From positions 346,001 to 410,000 of the forward strand of contig NW_026947369.1 in NCBI RefSeq assembly GCF_036323735.1: a stretch of DNA of 64,000 bases, given 5' to 3'. Positions 1 through 9,914 of the stretch are shown one piece after another (position 1 is the stretch's first letter; every line of letters begins with the position of its first letter). The DNA is from Rattus norvegicus. Lineage: Eukaryota > Chordata > Mammalia > Rodentia > Muridae. Below the pieces are notes generated by a model. That model made no database searches, was not told the origin of the DNA, and saw only the letters and a list, made by a program, of their open reading frames with translations. The position numbers and the translations under genes were made by a program.

Positions 1-275
1 ACCAATGAAGATCTTCTTCAAGCAATTTTACTCAGGAACCTTGATACAATTTTCAGACACTAGGGAACCCCCGGAGCACACTTAAATAGCTAGTGCTGGC
101 CAATCCCAGCAAGCAACGTGGGCCATGCCGGTAGGCTGTCACTATGCAGAAGCTAGCAGACCAGGCAGGCATAGACAAATAAGAACCTTCTTACTACAAG
201 GATAGCGCACCATTGGGAGGGTAGAAGGTGGAAACCAGTGCCATGTTTGAGGCGGACCAAACACCGCTGCCTATA
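1..275 (-). repeat. 3' LTR of the provirus (cut by window edge)
   Basis: This segment matches 6408-6681 along its length, for example in the AAGATCTTCTTC box near the start, the CTAGTGCTGGCCAATCC box, and the GCTGCCTA(T/C)A end that marks the start of U3 in the sense direction. The R/U5 side lies before base 1. The copies differ by substitutions and small indels, including extra bases near 240-265, so the insertion is not recent. Confidence 0.85.
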
Positions 276-287
276 GTTCCCCCTTTT
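276..287 (-). promoter_or_regulatory. Polypurine tract of the provirus
   Basis: Read on the minus strand this is AAAAGGGGGAAC, directly before the U3 start of the 3' LTR. Position and composition fit the plus-strand priming site of a retrovirus. Confidence 0.7.
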
Positions 288-770
288 ATTTAATTAACCA
301 AGCAGGCAAAGGAACCACTGAGCATGGTGACCCCTCCCCAACCACGTGTCTTAGGATCATCTCTTCATTAAACCAGTCTTAGGACAACTCGTCTTCCACA
401 AGTTTCCATGCCATAGATAGAAGGTAGGTTGCCCATCACTGTGCACAGTCACTCACACATACTCGGGCGTGAGGTACAACAAGGTCTTCTGAATGACCCT
501 TAGACAGGCTTGAGGGGACTGTCCTGCTTCAATGGCTGCAAACTGTGTGCCACCTCTGAACAAACCTCATTCTAAAATAGAAACCACAGGCACACTAGGG
601 AGACCAGCAGCAAGCGTCCAGCTAGGGTTTCCATACCCACCCATACCCTCAGATGATTCATAGCATTAACAATCCAAGATGACAATCTTGTAGCCAGTCT
701 AGCATCTGCACGTGTGGAGTTCATCTTCAGGATGGCTACATGTAGCTGATCCATTTAGGAGTCGAATTCT
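288..770 (-). pseudogene. Env transmembrane C-terminal remnant and 3' non-coding region
   Basis: A 60-codon minus-strand frame (572-754) ends in a strongly hydrophobic stretch, GRLLLVSLVCLWFLF, as expected for the membrane anchor of a retroviral transmembrane subunit just upstream of the 3' LTR. The assignment rests on position and hydrophobicity rather than on family motifs. The rest of env, including the surface subunit and fusion peptide, is not visible. No open frame is seen at 288-571. Confidence 0.45.
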
Positions 771-1049
771 CCTGCCCAATTGCCTTGAAGATAACGTGAC
801 AACTGTTTAACCAAATTAGAGGAGTGGGCTTAAAAGTCATGACGTATCGGCATGAGTCTTGGGAACACCGGTAGTATCCCCCACCAGGGCTCTGTTTGAA
901 CCAGCATTTGGGTCACACCGAGGAGTGTCAGCAACAGCAGGATCATCATTCTTGTAGCATCTCCTGGTCAATCTTTCAGGGACCTACAAAGGATCTTGCA
1001 GATCCGGAGGAAACACACAAACAGACCCTCTTGCACATGCCAACATGGG

Positions 1050-1785
1050 ATCTGGTCCATGCTATAAGCCAGTGATCACATCTTTCCCTTTCACATAACT
1101 TTCAATGTGCCCGCCCGACACTGATGTCTGTCAGCAGCAGAAAGGCCATCATCATTCAAAATTAAAAAAAAAAAAATTAAGAATAAAAGGGGCTAAGGAT
1201 ATCTGTTCCTTGGGGCTTCTACCATGGCCTATTCCCCTTTTTTGTTTAATTATGCATTCCTTCAAGGTACGATGTGCTTGCTCAACAACACATTGATGTT
1301 GGGGATTATAAGGCAGGTCATGGCACATTCATCTGTTTATAAAAGGATTTGAAAGATTTGGCAGTTTATGCTGGGCCACGATCAGTTTTTAAGTGTTGAG
1401 GGTTTCCCCAAGCAGCCCAGGCTTAGAGGCAGTGTCCAACAACATTGGGTGCATTTTCTCCACTCGTAGGGGTAGCATGAATGACACCTCAACAAGTATC
1501 CACAGAAACATGAATGTATTTTAGGCTCCCAAATCCAGATATGTGAGTTACATCCATTTACCAAACCTTTAGGGGCAAAAGTCCTCTAGGATTAACCCCT
1601 ACACTATGGGGATGGTGAAAAGTGATACACTGTTGACATCCTAAAACTATCTGTCAAGCATCTGCTCAAGACAAGTGAAACTTCTGCTCTAAGGTCTTAG
1701 TAAGCACATTAAATTGTTTATGAAACTGTTGGGCTTCATCCAATGATGAGCTTAGGAATATGAACTCCATTCGGGTACATCTATC
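1050..1785 (-). pseudogene. Integrase region of pol, decayed
   Basis: Minus-strand fragments across this stretch carry integrase core blocks. One fragment (1382-1564) spans the segment that in betaretroviral integrases reads 'glu/ser-leu-lys-tyr-ile-his-val-ser-val-asp', and another frame nearby carries the KTD(R)GPA-type block near 1340-1370. Several stops and shifts break the frame, among them changes around 1500 and 1615. The zinc-binding N-terminal part falls near 1650-1785 and is poorly preserved. The region lies immediately 3' of RNase H in sense order, as expected. It cannot encode a working enzyme. Confidence 0.7.
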
Positions 1786-2150
1786 CACAAGATCATTTCA
1801 CTCACTGAGAGGAGCAGGCAAACCTTTATGTGCTCTAATATTTTGGACAAAAAACTTGTGACCTCTTTCTCAGATCAATTCCTGAAGTTCTCTCAGCAGC
1901 TGGCATACCGTGCTGCTAATTTTAATAGGGCCAGCCACTTCTAATATCTTAACTGCATTAATATATATGACGAATCAGAGAGCAAATTAAAGCAAAGGAA
2001 CAATTTTGTACACTTCCTGCACAATCTTGAATTCAATTATTTGTGGAGAGCCGGGTTGATATTGGCACAAAATTGTCTCTTGATGGTTAATCACATAAGC
2101 TCCACAGCCATTTTTGGATCCATCTGTAAAAATGTTTGGCGCCCCCTATA
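1786..2150 (-). pseudogene. RNase H region of pol, decayed
   Basis: One minus-strand frame shows IFTDGSKNG near 2110-2140, the first catalytic aspartate block of retroviral RNase H. Towards 1800 it shows a block ending NIRAHKGLPAPLSE, which resembles the C-terminal HxRxHxGLPGPL block that leads into integrase. Stops lie between them, for example near 1980 and 1865. Order and spacing relative to the reverse transcriptase and integrase fit a betaretroviral pol. Confidence 0.7.
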
Positions 2151-2699
2151 TAGGAACACTGAAAGATCACGGGATGTTCTTTAAAGAAGGATAGCAAAGA
2201 GTGTTTTGGATAATGATTATCTATCCCTCCATGGAATCCACAGCATGATATAGCCCAATCATCCACAGTGCCACACAAGATCTTCATCTGCTGACCTGTA
2301 TAGGGCACGATGATTGAGGTTGGGGAAACAACAAATTATTGTACGCACTGTTGGATCGCATTCAGGGCTAATCATGCAACTGCTGTATGGTAATACTCTA
2401 CTGATCTAGCTGGAGAAGCCTTGGGATAAACCCAAAGCAGAGGACCATCTTGCCACAACAATACTGTGTGCTGCCTGTGGGTGGCTAGACTGCATAGCAC
2501 CCTCCTTCCATCGATGTAAAATTGTGCCTTGTAATCCTTTTTCAACCTTCTCTAAAGCTTCCTTTGCTTCATCAGTCAATTGTCTTGGAGATTACAAGGC
2601 CGAATCCACAACTAAATATTATACAATGGTTTTAATTCATAATTTGGTAATTTTAAATGACATCTGACCCAATTAATATCTCCTAGTAATTTTTCAAAA
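2151..2699 (-). pseudogene. Pol connection region, decayed
   Basis: This lies between the reverse transcriptase and RNase H blocks of the same provirus. It holds only short broken frames; a 73-codon minus-strand frame at 2087-2308 is out of register with the RNase H motif. It is assigned as the RT connection/thumb region from its position alone. Confidence 0.5.
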
Positions 2700-3344
2700 T
2701 CATTAAGAGTCTTAAGATTATCTTACCTCAATTCAACCTTCTGGGGGATAAAGGTATAAGGACTTAGTTTTGTTCTTAAATAATTTACAAAATTGCCCTT
2801 TTGTGCCTTTTCTGGGGCAGTAATCAAATCCCCTACCTTCTAGCAATTTAACTAAATTTCCATATACTAAATCTAAAATCTCTTCATACTTTGCAGTTAA
2901 AAGGATATCATCTGTAAAATTGGGTGCAGGAAACTTCTGTCTTATTGGGGCAATGGCATTGCCCTCAAAAAGTTGACACACAGAAGGGCTATTGGCCATA
3001 CCCTGTGGTAAAACTACCCATTGTAGTCGTTGATCAAGTTCTTCATGATTGCATGATGGAACAGTAAAAGCAAATCTTTCACTATCTCTTGGACAAAGAG
3101 GTATGGAGAAAAAGCAATCTTTTATATCAATCACTACAACAGGCCAACAGTCTGGCAGAGAGGATAAAAGAGGAAGCCCGAGTTGCACTGGGGCCCATGA
3201 TTTGCATCTGTTCATTAATAACTCGTAAATCATGCAACAGTCTCCATTTCCCTGACTTCTTTTTAAACACAAAAATTGGGGTATTCCAAGGTAATACTGA
3301 TGGTTTTATAAGCTTGGCACCCAGCTTTAGTTGTAGCAAACTTC
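2700..3344 (-). pseudogene. Reverse transcriptase region of pol
   Basis: Two overlapping minus-strand frames (2733-3272 and 3127-3339) cover the fingers and palm of a retroviral reverse transcriptase. The first catalytic block appears as VVVIDIKDCFFSIPL, followed by a block with VLPQGMANSP, which matches the usual LPQGMxxSP. The active-site box reads NFTDDILL where family members have YMDD or YVDD, so the tyrosine and the x residue are changed. A frameshift at about 3130-3270 separates the fingers (with the KKKSGKWRLLHDLR block) from the palm. In sense order it follows the G-patch. It is non-functional as it stands. Confidence 0.85.
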
Positions 3345-3695
3345 TCAGAAGAAAGCAGCCACTGAGGAACCCAAACCGGCTCCTCTGTTTTCCAGGTAAT
3401 GGGAACCCTTCTTCAGTGGCCCCATGGAAAAACCCAGGACCTGATTCCTTTCCCTCTGTTGGGCAGTTATAGGGTTAGTCGTACCCTGCAGGTGTTTCCC
3501 TATTCCAATACCAGGAAAATAGCCAATATGTTTCATAATCTTTAGTGAAGTTTCAGAATACTCAGTGGTCAATTTGAAACCCATATCTTTCAGCAAATAT
3601 CTCCCCCAAAGGGAAATGGGCAAATCCAACCCATAGGGTTGCATAACTCCTGAATGCCCTTCCTGATCTCTCCAACTCAGTTGTCTTGCCCTCAT
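3345..3695 (-). pseudogene. G-patch-containing C-terminal part of pro
   Basis: A 116-codon minus-strand frame contains a glycine-rich stretch, MKHIGYFPGIGIGKHLQG, the pattern of a G-patch domain. Betaretroviruses such as Mason-Pfizer monkey virus carry a G-patch directly after the protease, and this is in that place. Downstream it runs into the start of pol. This frame is offset from the protease frame at 3711-4031 by a stop or shift near 3700. Confidence 0.75.
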
Positions 3696-3710
3696 ATCAG
3701 GAGCTTTTGT

Positions 3711-4031
3711 CTAATGGAGACCTTGTAATGTTTGAGATGAGGCCTGTACTGGTCTTCCAGAGGGCCAATCTTTCTTAGCTATTATACTTCTATCGGCCCC
3801 TTTATCCAACACTCCTAGGATCCTTTTACCATCTACCCTTAGCTCCATTACTGGGCGTTGGTTTAAACCCAAGGCTAAAAATGTAAGGTCGGGGACTGTG
3901 GAACGGAAACCATTCTCTCCTCTCCCTCTAGAGTGGGCTACAAATCTTTCATGAAGTCTAGGCAAAAGTAATATTTGGGGTATTCTGTCCCCAGGGGAAA
4001 TGGTACCAATACCTTTCAGTGATTCTACCAT
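3711..4031 (-). pseudogene. Aspartic protease with dUTPase tail
   Basis: This minus-strand frame of 106 codons begins with a block ending PGDRIPQILLLP, the last conserved motif of betaretroviral dUTPases. It then passes into a retropepsin domain. The catalytic triad position reads DKGAD instead of the expected D(T/S)GAD, so the active-site threonine/serine is replaced by lysine, which would be expected to abolish activity. More dUTPase-like sequence, including a GLHVHPGVIYPD-type block, lies just upstream in sense order (4032-4170), broken by stops. Confidence 0.8.
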
Positions 4032-4525
4032 GATCTTGACTACCCCAGTTTAATCTGGGTAAATAACTCCTGGATGGACATGTAGTCCTTTTAAATATGT
4101 AGATGATCTCCCTATAAGTAACCCTACTGGCCCAGGTTCAAGGGGTCCTTTAAAATCAGATTCTATCAACTAGACCCCCATTCAAGGCGTTAGTACAGGT
4201 CTGCTGGTGGAGCAGAGGTCCAGTCCTGTGGAGCACTTAGTGGCTCACCTTGTCCTCTCGGATGGCGAAGGGACGGCCATATCTCGTGTCTCTGTTATAC
4301 GTCCTGATTCTCCACTGGCCCATATATTTGTAGGTCCTGGTGTCCTGGAACCGGCTGTCCATTTTTTGGACCTGCTCCACCAAAACCCGAGCTAAGAGGC
4401 TGCCCATTGATGTCTTTTACCGAGTGGCACTCATGAGCCCAATGGTTCCCCTTTTTGGACTTGTGGCACAGAACTTGTTGCCTTGGGCGTTGGCCAATTC
4501 CTGTACTGAATAGACTTCTCCTTTC
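4032..4525 (-). pseudogene. dUTPase N-terminal remnant and gag-pro junction
   Basis: Between the nucleocapsid finger and the protease, the minus strand holds a dUTPase-like segment near 4050-4170 and a less recognisable part at 4170-4525. All frames contain stops. The order gag, dUTPase, protease is that of betaretroviruses. A plus-strand frame across 4207-4395 has no support and looks like a chance shadow. Confidence 0.55.
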
Positions 4526-4883
4526 TCAACATTGCCTTTTTAGGTGCACCTGTTGATCACACTTAACACACACTCCTGAACTTCCTCCTTTTCTCTGCGT
4601 CTTCTGCATAACAGCATCCACAAGTCCAGCATTAGACAAAGGTCCCCCTATTTCTCTACAGACCTTCATCCAAGCTTCAAGTCCCTTATTCTTGTAAGGA
4701 ATGATAGCAGCTCGACATTCCTTTGTGCACTGTTCATAGGCCAACTGTTTAATCAACGCCATAGCCGTATCGGGGTCGCCAAAGACTCTCCCCGCTGCTT
4801 CCACTAATCAGGCTACAAAGTCAGAGAATGGCTCCATAGGTCGTTGAAGGATCTTGATTAGGTTTCCACTCACTTCTCCCTTA
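4526..4883 (-). pseudogene. Gag capsid C-terminus and nucleocapsid
   Basis: The 92-codon frame at 4526-4804 holds the C-terminal part of capsid, preceded by a major-homology-region-like block (near 4805-4870, EPFSDFVA) that is cut by a stop. It ends in a CCHC zinc knuckle: CVKCDQQVHLKRQC has the CX2CX4HX4C spacing, with the usual glycine before the histidine replaced by valine. Only one knuckle is seen; many relatives have two. Confidence 0.8.
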
Positions 4884-5351
4884 TTAGGTAAGGATTTCCA
4901 TGCCTTTGTTGCAACTTCTTAATCTGCTGGTAAACCTGTCCTGGATACCCTGTCTGAGCATTGGCAAAGCGTCCCTGACCCAGCAGCATATCTCTATCCC
5001 AGACAGACTGGCTGCCCCTCGCCCTGCTGCCAAGTTAGAGTCAGCGTGTTCATTGGGAAACTCAATAAGACAAGTTCTCCAATACAAATACTGTCCCAGT
5101 CTAAGACAGGCCCTAGTAAGTTTAATCCAATCACTAGGAGTCATGCAAAATCTGTGTCAGACCTCAACCTAAGCTATGGTAAATGAGGCCATAATGCCAT
5201 AAGTGTTACTGATTCCTTCAGGGACTTGATCACCTTAAAGTCTAAAGGCTCATGATACCTTTGTTGATTAGCATCCACATAAACAGGATAGGCCAGATTC
5301 ACTTCTGTGCGGACTGGCTCCCACACTTCTGGGCAGAATGGACTACCTGTT
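4884..5351 (-). pseudogene. Gag capsid N-terminal and middle part
   Basis: Two minus-strand frames (4884-5144 and 5174-5365) cover capsid. The upstream one carries EPLDFKVIKSLKESV, typical of the first helices of betaretroviral capsids. The two frames are separated by a shift or stop near 5145-5173. The capsid reading frame is interrupted at about 5352 by an inserted LTR and resumes beyond 5640 in matrix-proximal sequence. Confidence 0.75.
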
Positions 5352-5640
5352 TGTTGCATGCCCAATGTCTCGCAAGAAGAAGCCGTGGCAACAGGATTCC
5401 TCTGCGAACAAGCCTTTATTGTACAGCTCTCTTGACCAGGGACAGTGGGACCTCAAGCAGCAAGAGTGCTCACCTTATATAGACAGCAGCAGAGGCTATG
5501 CTAATTGTCCTTCAGGGATTGGTGGAGCATGAATTACCTCATTAGCATTGTGCTGCTCCCTCATTAGCATATTACTAGCCAATTGATGCCGGGTGAAAAC
5601 CCTGCACATGTACAGTGCCGTTGTTAACCACAGGAGGACC
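5352..5640 (-). mobile_element. Solo LTR nested in gag (IAP/ERVK-type)
   Basis: The gag similarity breaks off at about 5352 and resumes at about 5640. The intervening 290 bp is unrelated to the provirus LTR. It contains a minus-strand AATAAA (5418-5425 region), a TATATAA-like box near 5475-5482 and a CAAT-like block within 5500-5560. It shares strings with the solo LTR at 21647-22095, for example ATGCTAATTGTCCTTCAGGG and the GATGCC(G/A)GG block. Hence it is one LTR family with two copies in this window. A clean 6-bp target duplication is not obvious. It must be younger than the provirus. Confidence 0.7.
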
Positions 5641-6250
5641 CCCTGCACCTGAAACTTTATTTTCTCCCTCTACAACTTTGCAGGGAGGAGGAGCTGAGGG
5701 GACCCTCCTACGGAGTTCGTCCACCATTTTAGACTTTTTCCTTTTCTTCTTCTTAATCTGTTTCGTCTGTTTCTTCCTCTATATCTGTCTTTTCTGAGTC
5801 TGTCTCCTTTGTACTTCCCTGGTTTTCTGTTCTTTCCTCTTGAAGCATTTCATGGGCAGCTTTCCCCTTCTCTATAGTTGCCTGACAACATTTTTGATCC
5901 TCAGGACAACTATGCAGTAAATGCCACACTGGATGGACCCCAGGTCTTAGAGTCCCCTGTTCCAATGCAAAATCAAGGTCTTTCCCTATTTTTTCCCAAC
6001 TTGCCACAGTAAGGTTACCAGAGTCTGAGAACCAGGGAGCAAAGACATGGCATTCACACAAAAATCTCTCTATGGTGCTCCTTTTTATTTTTAGTTTCTT
6101 ATGCTCAAACAGCTCTTGAAGAGCCAGAAAAATTGGATGAGACTGTGAGGTCCTCAGGATCAAAACTTTCTAGGCTGCTGTGACTAAATTTACCAAGCGT
6201 CTTCCTAATTTCAGTTTGTTTCTACCGAGAACTTACTTTTTAACTACCCT
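5641..6250 (-). pseudogene. Gag matrix region
   Basis: The 136-codon frame at 5753-6163 resembles the betaretroviral matrix (Gag p10) domain: a FLCECHVFAPWF block followed by a GNLTVASWEKIGKDL block, then a Glu/Lys/Thr-rich tail. The N-terminal start of gag is not preserved in frame; stops occur between 6164 and 6250. Proline-rich sequence at 5641-5752 corresponds to the matrix-capsid linker. Confidence 0.75.
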
Positions 6251-6350
6251 GAGAATTTAAAACCACTTATTTCCCACGGTCCTTATGGTCCCACCTTACC
6301 TTGGGAAATTTCCAGCGATGCCCCGACTGCAAGAAGTTCTGATATCAGGA

Positions 6351-6370
6351 GGTCCCTTTACGGGTCACCA
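6351..6370 (-). promoter_or_regulatory. Primer-binding site, tRNA-Lys-like
   Basis: On the minus strand the bases just downstream of the 5' LTR read TGGTGACCCGTAAAGGGACC. This resembles the tRNA-Lys primer-binding site TGGCGCCCGAACAGGGAC with one extra base and a few substitutions. It lies two bases from the LTR edge, as is usual. Confidence 0.6.
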
Positions 6371-6372
6371 CT

Positions 6373-6681
6373 TGCCGTGTCCACCCTCGACCAGCATGGA
6401 AGACACGAATAGTGAAGATCTTCTTCGACGAGTTTTACTCAGGAACGTTGATACAATTTTCTGACCACAGGGAACCCCCAAACCAAATTTAAATAGATAG
6501 TGCTGGCCAATCCTAGCAAGCCAAATGGGTCATGCAGATAGGCTTTCAAAATGCAGAATCTGGCAGGCCAGGTGCATAGCCAAATAAGGAATAGTTTACT
6601 AAAAGGAGAGCTCAACATTGGGAGGGTGGAAGGCAGAAACTAGCACCAACTTAGAGTCCTGGCACGTCGCAGCTGCCTACA
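6373..6681 (-). repeat. 5' LTR of the provirus
   Basis: This is the partner of the LTR at 1-275. In sense it starts TGTAGGCAGC at 6681 and ends near ..GGCA at 6373, just before the primer-binding site. Length is about 309 bp. A TATTTAAATTTGG-type A/T-rich box lies near 6485-6495 in the sense strand. Beyond 6681 the sequence switches abruptly to tandem unit U0. Confidence 0.85.
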
Positions 6682-7619
6682 GTTGCTTTTCAAGGAATTT
6701 ACAATAAGAAATTCAAATACAATATTCATTCAATAAAAGGTCTGTAGGGAAAATACTAGACTTTGGGAAACAGAGAAAACCTAGAAAATTGAACTGTATG
6801 TCACAGGAAAAAATCTGTGACATACAGAATAATAATATTCTCTAGAAGAATCTCCAACACTCCATGTTCCTACATCTTTATTACCCATGCCAAGCCCCTG
6901 AACAAGTTTCTCCATTCAGAACATGAAACCACTAGTGAAGCAGAGAGAAATCTCTAGAATTAGACAGATGGAGTACATAAAGTTTTCCACTGTGTCACAG
7001 GAGACATACTTTGAAAGTGGTTACTGTTTGACATGTAATTCAGAGAAATTGGGGAGTGATAATAAAGAGGATGAAGAGATTGGAAATGGGTAGAAGGATG
7101 CTGGCCTTCTATCTTGGTATAAAAAAACAAGGAAGAAATATGTGGTCCTTTGGAAAACTCAGAGAGCCCTTGGTAGGGGTTGAGTGGGATGGCTGAAGAG
7201 ATAGCCTTGATCTGAGCTTATATATAAGGGAATAAGGAACTGTGAGGCTCTTAGAAGCTTGTAGACTTCCCTGTTCTTATGGTTCCTGGAAGTCAAAGGG
7301 TTTATATCATTTATTTCTTTATTCCAAAAGCCAAGTGTTGTGAAGGGCACGGTTGTTTTCCTGAGAACTCATGACCTTTACACTTTTTCACAAGAAGAAA
7401 AGGTCCTAAGGAAGAAGGGAAAAACAAGTATTGTGTCACTAACTAAAGGTAAACACATACATGCTTTGTATACCTATCATGCACTTTGTGTCAGACACTG
7501 ATATTTGGGAGAGAGAAGTGCTTCTAGTTGGGACTTCAATAACTCAGTCATTCCACTAGTATTACTCTACCACTTCAGATTTCTAAGTCAATATTTGTGA
7601 TGGCTTTGCAGCTTTCTTT
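6682..7619 (+). repeat. Tandem unit U0 (left-truncated)
   Basis: The first visible copy of the 2.2-kb unit begins at the CAAGGAATTTACAATAAGAA anchor, cut on the left by the provirus. It has an internal deletion near 7018: GAAAGTGG joins directly to sequence that in other units lies just before ATTCAGAG, so the CRE-like TGATGTCA block is missing. The TATAAAA motif is kept at 7117-7123. No coding potential is seen. Confidence 0.85.
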
Positions 7620-7627
7620 TCTTTTAT

Positions 7628-8180
7628 ATCATTCATTTTTTTATATTTAAACAAAATTTATTGCTTTTTAATTAGATGTTTCTATATATACATTTAAAAT
7701 ATTATTTCCTTTCCCAGTTTCCTGTGCATAAGATCCCTACCTGTTCCATATCCTTCTTCTCTAACCAAACTTTCTGCCACATGACATTGCCTTGAACAGG
7801 GAGACAAATTAGAGGGGACAAGGGCTTCTCTTTTCAATGTTGCCCAAAAAGGCCATCCTCTGCAGCATATGCATTTGTAGCCATAGACTACTCCATGTAC
7901 TTTCTGTGATTATTGGTCTAGTTATAAAAATCTCTGGTTCATTGGCATCATTGTTCTTATGTGGTTTAAAGCACGTTCAGTTCTTCTAATCCTTTTTTTT
8001 TTAATTTAACCACATGTCTGTTTTCAGTTCACTGGTTTGCTACTAGCATTCACTTCTGTATTTGACATGCTGTATCTGTGTCTCCAGTAAATATCTATAT
8101 CCAGTTCCTTGCAGAATGCACTTCCTACCTTCATCAATCTTATCTAGTTTTTTTTTTTTTTGGTCTGATGTATACATATA
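7628..8180 (-). mobile_element. Antisense old L1 3' end within U1
   Basis: A poly-T start is followed by sequence that I recognise as the reverse complement of a rodent (Lx-type) L1 3' UTR and the last part of ORF2. Markers are GACATTGCCTTGAAC, AAGGCCATCCTCTGC, GGAGCCATAGAC and CTTCATCAATCTTATCTAG. The same relic, equally decayed, is present at the same place in U2-U5, U7-U9, U11 and U12, so it was part of the unit before amplification. Confidence 0.75.
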
Positions 8181-8320
8181 TACTTTTGGTGGCTCTTACA
8201 CCTATGAAGTTAATTGGAAAGTTAACATGGATTCTGACCAACTAGGTCAAGAATATAGAATTCAAAAATGACAATTTCAAAGAGACTCCCCCTGTTTTTA
8301 TGAACCTATTGAAGTAGACT

Positions 8321-8410
8321 TTATTTTTTCTCTTTTATTCAGAGCTGGGGAAGGAACCGAGGGTCTTGCGCTTGCTAGGCAAGCGCTCTCCATTGAGGTA
8401 AATCCCAAAC
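8321..8410 (-). mobile_element. ID SINE in U1
   Basis: A minus-strand ID element of the rat tRNA-Ala-like family, with its A tail seen as a T-rich run at 8321-8340. It is flanked by a direct duplication of TGAAGTAGAC (8310-8319 and 8412-8421). Several substitutions and a lost base in the internal promoter make it an older copy. No other unit has it, so it arrived after unit duplication. Confidence 0.9.
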
Positions 8411-9914
8411 CTGAAGTAGACGTTTAACTGGTCCTCAGGTCATTCTTTTCCCTGCACATCATCCAGTATCTTACGTTTGGCCTGAAGAAAGAATCATGGT
8501 AAATCATCCTAAACCCTCAATTCTGGCCATGGGAACACTGGACGCTAGAGAGTGTAGTACTGATATCAAATGGGACAAGAAACAGAATTCAATAGTCAAT
8601 GTTTTCTTTGTTCTCCTGATGTCTGGTAATTTTTTGATAAAATAAGAATTTGGGAGATTACATTTGAAGTAGGTACACAGAATTTACACTATTATACTTA
8701 CTCTATATCAGGGCCCCATATGTGACAATATCATTGCAGAAAATGGTACTTGAAAACAGAATTTTTGAGATCAATTTCTGAGAAAAATTTACAAAGTCAC
8801 CTAACAAGGAATTTACAATAAGAAATTGAAATACAATATTCGTTCAATTATACATCTGTAGGGAAAATGCTGGTCATTGTGATACAGAGAAAACCTAGAA
8901 AATTTAACTGTGTGTCACAGGAATGAACTGGGGATTAAAAATATTATCTAGGAACATCTCCTACACTCCATGTTCCTAAATCGTTTTCACCCATGCCACG
9001 CCCCACAGCATGTAACCACTAGTCAAGCACAGAGAATTCTCTAGCTTTAGAGAGAAGGTGTATATAAAGGTTTCCACTGTGTCATAGGAGACATACCTAT
9101 AAAGTGCAAACTTGAATCTGGTCAATGTAAGGAAAGGTGTTCATCAGGTAGGCCATGACAGTTTTCAGTGACATCATTGTTAGGCATTCCCTGAAAACTC
9201 TCTTCTAACCTGGAGAGCACTAGATTCTTCTGTGATGTCACAAGTGTTGTTGTGACTGCAACTTCCTCTGAGATATTCTTTCAGTACTTCTAGGGTTTAC
9301 TAATAGGCCTCTACTTCAGAGCACATTTGGGAGTGATAACAAAGACGATGAAGAGAATAGAAATAGGGAGAAAAAAGCTGATCTTCTTTCCTGGTATAAA
9401 AAACAAGGAAGAAATATGTGGTCCTTTGGAAAGTTCAGTGAGTCCTTTGTAGGGTTTGAGTGATATCGCTGAAGAGATAGCATTGATCTGAGTCTTCCAC
9501 ATAAGGGAATCAGGAGCTGGGAGACTCTCAGAAGCATTTGCACGTCTCTGTTCTTATCTGGACTTCTCTGTTCTTATGGTTCCTTGAAATAAGAGAGTTT
9601 ATATCATTAATTTCTTTATACCAAAAGCCAAGTGTTGTGAAGGGCACAGTTGTTTTCCTGAGAACTCATGACCCTTACTCTTTTTTTCAAGAAGAAAAGG
9701 TCCTAAGGAAGAAGGGAAAAACAAGTATTGTATCCCTAGTTCTGAATAAACTCCTCCACGCTTTGGATACCTATAGTACAGTTTGTCTCTCACACTGATA
9801 TCTGGGATAGAGAAGTATTTGTAGTTGAGACTTCATCATCTCAGTCTTTCCACTACTATTACTCTGAATAACACTTCAGATTTCTGTGTCAAGATGTCTT
9901 TTTACTTGGCAGCT

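Larger units (their letters stand above)
1..6681 (-). mobile_element. Class II (ERVK/betaretrovirus-like) provirus, decayed
   Basis: A provirus lies on the minus strand with parts in the expected order: 5' LTR (6373-6681), primer-binding site, gag, dUTPase/protease, G-patch, reverse transcriptase, RNase H, integrase, a short env remnant, polypurine tract and a 3' LTR cut by the window edge. A dUTPase-protease frame followed by a G-patch is known from betaretroviruses and their endogenous relatives, which supports class II. Every frame has stops or shifts, and most of env is absent between about 770 and 1050. Total length, about 6.7 kb, is short for a full provirus. The 5' LTR side joins tandem unit U0 at 6682. 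The other flank is outside the window, so a target-site duplication cannot be checked. Confidence 0.9.
7620..9914 (+). repeat. Tandem unit U1
   Basis: This is a complete copy of about 2.3 kb. It begins with the antisense L1 3' end (7628-8180), passes a short TA site (about 8168-8182), then an ID SINE, then the A anchor (about 8811), a TGATGTCA octamer (9233-9240), TATAAAA (9395-9401) and the TTATGGTTCCT anchor near 9575. Short frames on both strands are chance openings in non-coding repeat. Confidence 0.85.

Noticed and set aside
3089..3472. Plus-strand 127-codon frame
   Set aside because: It is the shadow of the minus-strand reverse transcriptase and G-patch coding sequence.
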